This document shows, piece after piece, positions 32,919-43,200 of a DNA stretch of 64,000 nucleotides. The number at the start of each line of letters is the position of its first letter. Position 1 is the first letter of the stretch. The notes under the pieces are model-generated. The model saw only the letters and a list, made by a program, of their open reading frames with translations. It did not search any database and was not told where the DNA came from. This DNA is from Coniferiporia sulphurascens (Eukaryota > Basidiomycota > Agaricomycetes > Hymenochaetales > Hymenochaetaceae). Location of the stretch: assembly GCA_002794785.1 (NCBI GenBank), contig NBBA01000008.1, positions 1,860,001 through 1,924,000 on the forward strand, written 5' to 3'. Position numbers and translations under genes: made by a program.

Positions 32919-33435
32919 TATTAAATAAATATAATGAATGAACTAAATATAAAGGTGGTCATATGAACTACCACCTTACTAAGTGAACAATAATGCAATG
33001 ATAACGCCATACAATAGGAGCTATGATAGTTATAGTATACGTAGCTCACGGTAGATGTATATAAGGAGAGCTGGTCTCTACCATGAAATACATCAGTTTA
33101 TGCTGATCTTAAAATCTACACACATTGTGGTAGATGATGAGGTGCAGTGGTTTGGTTGAGGCAAAGGTGGGTTATCAGCATAAACTGATGTATTTCTAGG
33201 GCGAGACCAGCTCCCCTTATATACATGTTCCATGAGCTACTTATACTATAACTATCATAGCTCCTATTCATATGGCATTATTGTTGCATTATCGTTTACT
33301 TAGTAAGGTGGTTGATCTTATGACCACCTTTATATTTAGTACATTCATTATATTTGTTTAATAGCTGATAACCCACCTTTGCCTCAACTTCACCACTGCA
33401 CCTCATCATCTACCACAATGTGTGTAGATTTAAAA
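32919..33435 (+). repeat. 5' LTR of element 3, split by another LTR
   Basis: The two parts (188 + 67 = 255 bases) match the 255-base 3' LTR once the inverted solo LTR at 33107-33363 and one copy of its GCTGA target duplication are removed. It ends just before GGTTATGAGCC, the primer-binding site. Confidence 0.9.
33107..33363 (-). repeat. Solo copia LTR nested in the 5' LTR of element 3
   Basis: A 257-base minus-oriented LTR (TCTTAAAATC ... GTTTAATA) flanked by GCTGA at 33102-33106 and 33364-33368. It also shows CpG loss. Confidence 0.9.
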
Positions 33436-33531
33436 GGTTATGAGCCTTGACTCTATAATTAACGGAGTGATTAATGAAACTATAATTAACAAAATGATTA
33501 ATGAAACTATAAATCATCACATAATGAAACT

Positions 33532-36500
33532 ATGTCTGACGAACAATGTCCTAATACTCGTGAGCAAACACGTTTGCAAAAATTATCAGGATTACAAATA
33601 ATCGCTAACAAACTAAAAATAATATATATGCAGTCATCAACTATCGAAGAACTCGAAGAAAAAATTCAAAAAGCCAAAGATAGCAAAAGGTTAGTTGATC
33701 TAATAGTTCAATGTAACCTTAGACAAATACCTATTAATGGAACGGAACAACAAATACAAGACCGAATTAACAGGTATGACAATTCTACTAAAGATGAAAA
33801 ATTAAAAATTAAAACTGACTATAAAATGGAATTAACAAATCACGCTAAAGATTTAGGAATATCAGATCAAGGAAAATCATCTGAAATCAGATATCGAATT
33901 AGTACGTATTTGGGTATATCAGACCCAACCGAAAAAGAACAATTTAAAATTGACAATCCTTATATTAAGCCAGAAGAAGAAAGCAATAATAAAAATGAAG
34001 AAGATAAAACAGAAGATAACAAAGAAGAAAATACCGAAGAATCCAAAAATAACCCATCACATGAGCCATCAGAACCATCTGAACCTGACGATTCAGATGC
34101 TAACAATACTGAGGAAGATGAACCAAGTATGGCAACTAAACTTGCAGAACTCCAGAAATTCTTCGACAGAATTGAGAAACTTGACGGGCACAGAAACTAC
34201 AAACTCTGGAACTACAGAGTCCGAAGTGCAATCGAGAGTGCAGGTTACTGTAACCTGCTCACTAACTCCCCAGGAACTGGAGAGATTGGTATATCAAGCG
34301 CTTTATATAACGGCATTATGCGCACTATGCCCAACAAAATATTGGCTTATTATCTTAATTTCTCTAAAGATATTCCAGCACTACTCAAAGTGCTTGACAG
34401 ATGATATAACGTCCAGACAACAATTACAAAGGGCTTTAATGAGGCTGCCCTTTTTGATATCAGAGGTCATGTCAGCCATTTCGATGGAACACTCGACAAT
34501 CTCAGCAATAAATACAAGGAACTAATAGCCCAAGGGGTAAAAGTTTCAGAGTTGATGTATATATTGGCTATTATGTGGGCAACGCCCAAACAATATCAAT
34601 ATGTACTCACACAGAATGAGTTATATATTAAAACAATGAACGAAACGAATCTGGACAAAGATGAAATTGAACTAACCCCTCAATTCTTACTAATGGCATT
34701 GAGAAACGCCTTTGAGGGGTGGCATAAAAATCATCAGAGGACAGGAGTGGCAGCTAATCACCTGCCCAAGGACGAGCAGACACACCCTTATTTTAGGGGC
34801 CACGGATGCGGTTTCAGCTGCGGAATACAATCACGAGGTCGCAGCTATAGGGGCCATGGCAGATTCAGAGGATGAGGACAAGGGGGATATTCTCCTAATC
34901 AACAATCACACATGGTAAAGTGCTATAATTGTAATAAGCTAGGGCACTTTAGTCGAGACTGCTGGGCACCAAAAATGGAATGGTCGAAAGCAGCTCAGAA
35001 GAAGAAAGAGGATGTGAACGATGAAAAAGGAAAAGGGAAGGAAATGGGTGTGTCAGCGGCACCGACAATGACTGGGGCAAGTGCGGCCCAGGCTAAACAT
35101 ACCGCAGCAGCAGCAGCAACAAACGTTGCATCAAGCTCTCAAATCAAGTTAAGCACCATAATTGGCCAAGGCGAAACTGCCTTCATAACCGAAATCGACG
35201 ACAAAGACTTCGACATGGGAGAATTCCCAATTTATTCTTATAACAATTTCCTTGACGCCATAGGAAACCATGATAGTGCAATGGAAGACGTGGATGACAA
35301 TAATTTAGACGTAAGCATTAACACTATAACAACAGAAGAATTTGCTAACAATATTTATTCTTCAATGGATATAATTGATACTGGTGCAATGATACACTTA
35401 ACACCATATCTAAACTGATTACAAAATACTTATAAAACTGATGCAATAATGATAATGGCTGCCAACAAAACAACATTCATGGCAAATATAGTAGGGGATC
35501 TTAAGCTTTACATCCCCAATGGACACTCAGTAAGTGTCATTACATTATCAAACGTATATTACAATCCTAAAATGAATATGACATTAGTCTCTCAAGGACT
35601 TCTATGTCAAGATGGCTACAAATTTATTTATAAAGAAAATGAATGTACAATAAAGTATCCTAATGGATCTTTATGCAGAAAAATTACAAACAAAAATGGA
35701 TTGCATAGTATATTTAACAATGATGTACAAGCAGCTACAAAAAATGTAACATTATTTGAACTTCACAAAAAACTCGGGCATATAAGTTATGCTTACATAA
35801 AACGATTACTAAAAGAAGATCAGATTACAAACAATAAAATATCAAATTACGACAAAACTCAATGCACAATTTGCATTGAAGCAAATATAAAAAGAATGCA
35901 AATCCCAAAATTACATATTTCAAAGTTAGCAGAAAAATTTGGCGATCATATACACATGGACATATGGGGTCCTGCATCCACACATGCTATTGGAGGATAT
36001 AAATATCTTCTTACCTTAGTAGATGACACTACTAGATGGATAAAAATGATTTTATTAAAAACAAAAGATGAGGGCTTAAGTGCTTATACGACATGGGCTA
36101 CAATGCTCAATACACAATATAATATAAAAATAAAAATATTACAAAGCGATAACGATACAGTGTTTTTAAGTAAACAATTCACTGAATATCTAGAAAAAAA
36201 TGGAATGATATGAAAGCTGACTGTTCACGATACACCACAACAAAACAGAGTAGCAGAACGATCACATCAAATGATCCTAAACAATACAAGAGTAAATCTG
36301 TTACAAGCGAAATTACCACCCAGTCTATGGGGAGAAGCTGTAAAATACAGTACTTACGTTTACAATAGAACACCAAAAAGTGCTATTGATTTTAAAATGC
36401 CATATTCTAAAAGATACAATGAAAATTATAATATTGACAACTTAAAAGAATTTGGCCAATATTGCATAATACGACAAGAAGACATTAATAAACTACAACC

Positions 36501-38373
36501 AAAAGGGATTTATGCACAATGGCTAGGATTTGACGAAGAAAGTAAAGGTCACAGAACCTATCATAACAGAAAAATCACAGTTGAACGAAACTTACAATTT
36601 TTAGATTCTCCACCATCTAAAATTGAAGGGGAGAATATAACAGAAAAACATAACAAACAAATAAAAGAATTAACAAAAGATAGACCAAAAAGAACATTAA
36701 ATCCAATGAAACGATCATTAGGTCTAAACTTTGACGAACAAAATACAGTTGCTTATCTCACAGAATTTAATCAATTCAATACAGAATTAATAGGCAATCC
36801 AAATTCTTATCAACAAGCAATCAATAGAATTGATGCAAATCAGTGGATCACGGAAATGAAAGAAGAAATAAAAATGTTAATCGAAAGATCTACATGGACA
36901 ATCATTGATCCACCAAAAGATATAAATATAATCAGAACAAGATTTGTATATAAAACAAAAAGATTAGCAAACAGAGAAATTGAACATTACAAAGCAAGAT
37001 TAGTAGTTCAAGGATTTGCCCAGAAAGAGGGTATAGACTACTATTCAAACGATACATTTGCTCCAGTAGCACAATTAGCTACAGTAAGAACTATATTAAG
37101 TTGGAGCGCAACAAATAATTACGAAATACACCAAATTGATATTAAATCAGCTTACCTATATGGTGAACTAGATAAAAACGAAAATATATATATAAAACCA
37201 CCACCAGGAAATCTAATCAAAATAAAACCTGGACAAGTTTTAAAATTAAATAAAGCCTTATACGGATTAAAACAAGCAGGCAGACGATGGTATAAAAAAT
37301 TATCAGAAATATTAATTGGAATAGGACTAACAAGAGCAGTCCAAGATAATGCAGTATTCCTAAGAAAAGTAAAAGGAAAAACAATCCTAATACTTTTCAT
37401 ACATGTTGATGACATAATGATATGTGGCTTAAATTTATTAATAATAAAAGCCTTTAAAGACGAAATAGGAAAACATGTAAAATTTACTGACGGAAATGAT
37501 GTACATTGGTTACTTGGCATTGAAATCGAAAGAAACCGAGAAGAAAGAATTATAAAATTAAGACAAAAACATTATATTGATAATATAACAGAAAAATATA
37601 AGTTAAAAGATGCTGCAATGGTACGAACACCAATGACACCTGGACAAGTGTTAAAATCACTTGAAAATCCAACTAATGAAGAATTAAACTTCATGAATCA
37701 AATACCTTATATGAATATGGTTGGAGCATTACAATATGCAGCAGATTGTACAAGACCTGATATATCATTCGCAACAGGTCAATTTGCTAGGCATTTAAAT
37801 AAACCTAGTATCGAACATTATAATGCAGTAAAGCACTGTTTTAAATATTTAAAAGGAACAAACAATTATTGGTTAATACTTGGAGGCAAAGAACCAATCG
37901 AGTTAATCGGATATACTGATGCCAATGGAATGACACAAGAAGGCCATAAAGCAATGTCAGGATATATATTCCAAATTGGAAATGCAACAATATCATGGTC
38001 TAGTGAAAAACAAGAATTAGTGTCACTATCAGTATGCGAAGCTGAATTACAAGCTTTAACTCATGGAGTAAAAGAAGCAATATGGCTAAGAAGACTGGTT
38101 GAAGAGGTACTGCAGACCTTGGATGCACCTATGAAAATTTTATGTGATAATCAAGCAGCCATAACTATAGTAAACTCAACAGAACAAAAATATATGCAAC
38201 AAATGAAACATATTGATATACGAAAAGACTTCTTACGAGATTATATAGAAAATGAAACCATATCAGTTTCATATATTCCAACTGGACAGCAAAAAGCTGA
38301 TATTATGACAAAAGTGCTAACGATAGAATTAATCAAACGTTTTACAAGTCTACTCCGCCTAGTAAAAGTTTGA
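33532..38373 (+). pseudogene. Gag-pol polyprotein of element 3, multiply disabled
   Basis: Starts with MSDEQCPNTREQTRLQKLSG and follows the same domain order as element 1: gag, zinc knuckle (CYNCNKLGHFSRDC), protease (DTGAMIHL), integrase, reverse transcriptase and RNase H. The last 700 codons (36271-38373) are open and cover the reverse transcriptase and RNase H region. In-frame stops occur near 34402 (after LKVLDR), 35416, 36211 and elsewhere, most explained by CGA to TGA. Former Thr codons ACG often read ATG, and Arg codons often read Gln or stop, which is CpG decay. It cannot make a full polyprotein. Confidence 0.9.
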
Positions 38374-38380
38374 AGGGGAG

Positions 38381-38635
38381 TATTAAATAAATATAATGAA
38401 CGAACTAAATATAAAGGTGGTCATATGAACTACCACCTTACTAAGTGAACAATAATGCAATGATAACACCATACAATAGGAGCTATGATAGTTATAGTAT
38501 ATGTAGCTCACGGTAGATGTATATAAGGAGAGCTGGTCTCTACCATGAAATACATCAGTTTATGCTGATAACCCACCTTTGCCTCAACTTCACCACTGCA
38601 CCTCATCGTCTACCACAACGTGCGTAGATTTAAAA
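38381..38635 (+). repeat. 3' LTR of element 3
   Basis: Begins TATTAAATAAATATAATG directly after the polypurine tract GAAGGGGAG and ends GATTTAAAA before the GGGTT target duplication. 255 bases. Confidence 0.9.
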
Positions 38636-38640
38636 GGGTT

Positions 38641-39109
38641 ATTTTTGCGATAATAGAGTCCATCTTTGACTCAGCAAACGTGTCCGACTTGAAGCGGAGT
38701 TCTCAGCTGAACTTCAAATTGCGCAGACGGAGACAAAATCTCACGTGATACGTGCCAGCCACTCTCGCAGGTCGGGCTGGTACATGTAGTAGACTAGCAG
38801 AATCTCCTGGAGAAGGTGAACAAATTCGTTATTCAAATTAAGGGTAGAATACTCTGCATTTCGTTTTCATTGATCATCGACTCAGCGACTCCGTGATCTG
38901 GCGTAGCCCGAGCTTCTAATGGACTCCATTCCCGAATCCATAGGCAAGGTCTGGACTCTGAGAGATCTGGTTTCTGACCAGCATCTTCCCATGAGACATA
39001 CACCCCATTATATAACCCCCCCTTTCCCGCCACATATCCCATCTACTCCTTACTTTCTACCACACATATATCTGTTTTTTTTGCAACTAAGCAATTGCCT
39101 GATCTGATA
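38641..39109. promoter_or_regulatory. Upstream region of kinase B
   Basis: Contains GATACGTGCCAGCCACTCT, similar to CACGTGCCAGTCACTCT before kinase C, and a TATATAA box at 39011-39017 followed by a C/T-rich stretch up to the start codon, as in copies A and D. The palindrome found before A and D is diverged here (TCTGGACTC). Confidence 0.5.
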
Positions 39110-39904
39110 ATGTCTGCGACATCGTCATCCCTGCTTCCCCAGTCGTCTTCCCAGCCGTCCGTCGAGCCGGGGAGCGAGAAGCGTCTTGTCCGCCACGGGT
39201 TGGCGGTGGGACTAGAAAATTACGAATTCGAAAGGCTCGCTGGACACAATAGCACATGCGACGTCTATCTTGCCCGGCGCTCGCAGGTGGAGAACGGTGG
39301 CAAGAAGACGGTCAGCCGTTGTATGGTCAAGGTGGTGAAGAGAACCCTGGTTGGAGCGTCGTGCAAGGAGATAATGAAGAACGAGGCGGAGATATTGAAG
39401 AAGTTAAGGGAGGCGGGGTTGCTTAAGGTGGTGCAGTTGGAGGCGATGTTTTGTGATGCGTTCAACCGATATATCATCACAGTATGATCTTTAAATTTGC
39501 TCCCCTCTTTTTCTTTACTCACTTAATTGCGTACAGGAATTCATTCCAGGCGGTACATTGGCTAGTGCGGTCAGGGGAGCGAGAGGATCCCTGAACCCGA
39601 CACATATTAGGTGCATTACAGCTGAGCTGGTGTATGCACTCCTGTTCCTCAAGGACCAAGGGATCGTACACCGCAATGTCAAGCCCGAAAATATTCTTCC
39701 CACCGAGCGCGGGCGCGCGGTGCTTTCAGACTTCAGTATTGCGGTTGACTTTACGACACGAGACAGTCAGACCATACACGGGGTGTGTGGTACGCCGGGC
39801 TACACGGCACCTGAGGTCCTGGGAGGGCTTCCGTATTCGTTCGAAGTGGATGCCTTTTCGTTAGGTTGTACGATCTATTTTTGTTATTCGGGAGAGAGTC
39901 CGTT

Positions 39905-40161
39905 TATTAAATAAATATAACGAACGATATAAATAAAGTACGTGGTCATATGAACAACCACCTTACTAAGTGAACGATAACGCAACGATAACGCCATACG
40001 ATATAGGAGCTAGATAGTTATAGTAATACTAGCCCACGGAACGTGTATATAAGGGGAGCTGGTCTCGCCCTAATAAATCATCGGTTTACGCTGATAACCC
40101 ACCTTGCCTGAACTTCACCACTGCACCTCATCGTCTACCACAACGTGCGTAGATTTTAAGA
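39905..40161 (+). repeat. 5' LTR of element 1
   Basis: Starts TATTAAATAAATATAACG and ends GTAGATTTTAAGA; contains GTGTATATAAGGGG as TATA box at about 40042-40055. The terminal bases are TA...GA, not TG...CA. Confidence 0.93.
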
Positions 40162-40172
40162 GGTTATGAGCC
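40162..40172 (+). other. Primer-binding site of element 1 (initiator tRNA-Met anticodon loop)
   Basis: GGTTATGAGCC follows the LTR directly. Its complement GGCTCATAACC is the anticodon-loop region of eukaryotic initiator tRNA-Met, with CAU anticodon inside. This is the copia-type internal (half-tRNA) priming site, not a tRNA 3' end. Identical in elements 2 and 3. Confidence 0.75.
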
Positions 40173-40229
40173 TTGACTCTACAACTAACGAAACGATTAA
40201 CAAAAAATACATCCTCACATAACGAAATT

Positions 40230-43200
40230 ATGTCTGACAGACAGAAACCAAACACTCGTGAGCAAACACGTTTGCAAAAATTATCAGAATTACGAACAAT
40301 AGCTAACGAACTAAAAATAACGTATACACAGTCATCAACGATCGAAGAACTCGAAGAAAAAATTCAAAAAGCTAAAGATAGCAAAAGGTTAGTCGACCTA
40401 ATACTTCAATGCAACTTAAGACAAATACCTATTAACGGAACGGAACAGCAAATACAAGATCGAATAAACAGGTATGACAATTCTACCAAAGACGAAAAAT
40501 CAAAAATAAGAACTGATTATAAACTTGAACTAACGAATCACGCTAAAGATTTAGGAATATCAGATCAAGGAAAATCATCCGAAATCAGATATCGAATAAG
40601 TACGTATTTGGGCATATCAGATCCAAATGAAAAAGCTCAATTTAAAATTGATAATCCTTATATTAAGCCAGAAGAAGAAGAAAGTAATAAAGAAGAAGAC
40701 GATAAAAAAGAAGATAACGAAGAAGAAAACTCCGAAGAAAATAAAAATAACCCATCACGTGAGCCATCAGAGCCATCTGACCCTGACGATTCAGACGCTA
40801 ACGATACTGAGGAAGATGAACCGAGTATGGCAACTAAACTCGCGGAACTCCAGAAATTCTTCGACGGCATCGAGAAACTCGACGGCCACAGAAATTATAA
40901 ACTCTGGAACTACAGAGTCCGAAGCGCAATCGAGAGTGCAGGTTACGGTAACCTGCTCACTAACTCCCCAGGAACTGGAGAGAATGGTATATCAAGCGCT
41001 TTATATAATGGCATTATGCGCACTATGCCCGACAAAATACTGGCTTATTATCTTAATTTCAACAAAGATATTCCAGCGCTACTCAAAGCGCTTGACGGAC
41101 GATATAACGTCCAGACAACAATTACAAAGGGCTTTAACGAGGCTGCCCTTTTTGATATCAGAGGTCATGTCAGCCATTTCGATGGAACGCTCGATAACCT
41201 CAGCAATAAATACGAGGAACTAATAGCCCAAGGGGTAAAAGTTTCAGAGTCGACATATATATCGGCCATTACGAGGGCAACGCCCGAACAATATCAATAC
41301 GTACTCACACAGAGTGAGTTATATATTAAAACAATCAACGAAACAAATCCAGACAAAGATGAAATTGAACTAACCCCTCAATTTTTATTAATGGCACTGA
41401 GAAACGCCTTTGAGGGGTGGCGTAAGAATCATCAGAGGACAGGAGCGGCGGCTAACCACCTGCCCAAGGACGAGCGGAACCACCCCTATTTTAGGGGCCG
41501 CGGACGCGGTAACAGCCGCGGTGTACAACCACGAGGTCGCGGCTATAGGGGCCGTGGAGGATATATGCGAGGACGAGGACGAGGGGGATATTCCCCTAAC
41601 CAACAATCACACGTTATTAAGTGCTACAATTGTAACAAACTAGGGCACTTTAGTCAAGACTGCTGGGCGCCAAAAACGGAATGGACGAAGGCAGCTCAGA
41701 AAAAGAAAGAGGACGCGAACGACAAAAAAGGAAAAGGGAAGGAAACGGGTGCGTCAGCGGCACCGACATCGACTGGGGCAAGTGCGGCCCAGGCTAAACA
41801 TACCGCAGCAGCAGCAGCAACAAACGTCGCATCGAGCTCTCGAATCGAACTAAGCGCCGTAATCGGCCAAGGCGAAATTGGCGCCTTCATAACCGAAGTC
41901 GACGATAACGACTTCGACATGGGAGAATTCCCAATTTATTCGTATAACGACTTCCTTGACAAAATCGGAAATTACGATAGCGCCATGGAAGACGTGGATG
42001 ATAATAATTTAAACGTAAGCATTAACGTAATAACAACAGAAAAATTTGCTAACAATATTTATTCCTCAATGGATATAATTGATACTGGTGCAACAATACA
42101 TCTAACACCATATCTAAATCGACTACGAAATACATACAAAACTGACGCAATAACGATAACGGCTGCCAACAAAACAACGTTCATGGCAAATATAGTAGGG
42201 GATCTTAAGCTTTACATCCCCAACGGACACTCGGTAAGTGTCATAATATTATCAAACGTATACTATAATCCTAAAATGAATATGACATTAGTCTCTCAAG
42301 GACTTCTATGTCAAGACGGCTACGAATTTATTTATAAAACAAATGAATGTACAATAAAGTATCCTAATGGATCTTTATGCGGAAAAATTAAAAACACAAA
42401 TGGATTGTATAGTATATTTAACAACGATGTACAAGCGGCTACAAAAAATGTAACATTATTTGAACTTCACAAAAAACTCGGGCATACAAGTTATGCTTAC
42501 ATAAAACGATTATTAAAAGAAGATCAAGTTACAAATCAAAAAATATCAAATTACGACGAAACTCAATGCACAATATGCATAGAAGCAAATATTAAAAGAA
42601 TGCAAATTCCAAAATTACGTATTTCAAAATTAGCCGAAAAATTCGGCGATCATATACATATGGACATATGGGGTCCAGCATCCACACATGCTATAGGAGG
42701 ATATAAATATCTTCTAACACTTGTAGACGACGCTACAAGATGGATAAAAATGATTTTATTAAAAACAAAAAACGAAGGCTTGAATGCTTATACAACATGG
42801 GCTAATATGCTCAATACACAATTTAATATAAAAATAAAAATATTACAAAGCGATAACGACACAGTGTTTTTAAGTAAACAATTCACTGAATATTTAGAAA
42901 AAAATGGAACAATACGGAAGCTGACTGTTCACGATACACCACAACAAAACGGAGTAGCAGAACGATCACATCAAACGATTTTAAACAATACACGAGTAAA
43001 TCTGCTACAAGCAAAATTACCACCCAGTCTATGGGGAGAAGCTGTAAAATACAGTACTTACGTTTACAATAGAACGCCAAAGAGCGCTATTGAATTCAAA
43101 ACACCATATTTTAAACGATACAACGAAAATTACAACATAGACGATTTAAAAGAATTCGGTCAATATTGCATAATAAAACAAGAAGACGTAAACAAATTAC

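Larger units (their letters stand above)
32919..38635 (+). mobile_element. Ty1/copia element 3 (old, CpG-depleted)
   Basis: Full-length but decayed copy bounded by LTRs at 32919-33106 plus 33369-33435 and 38381-38635, with target duplication GGGTT (32914-32918 and 38636-38640). The polyprotein region is broken by many stops. Compared with elements 1 and 2, a large share of CG dinucleotides have become TG or CA. Its 5' LTR is split by a later insertion. Confidence 0.92.

Noticed and set aside
32919..38635. Classical RIP as the cause of decay in element 3
   Set aside because: The visible changes are at CpG sites (CG to TG or CA) rather than mainly CpA, which fits methylation-linked deamination better.
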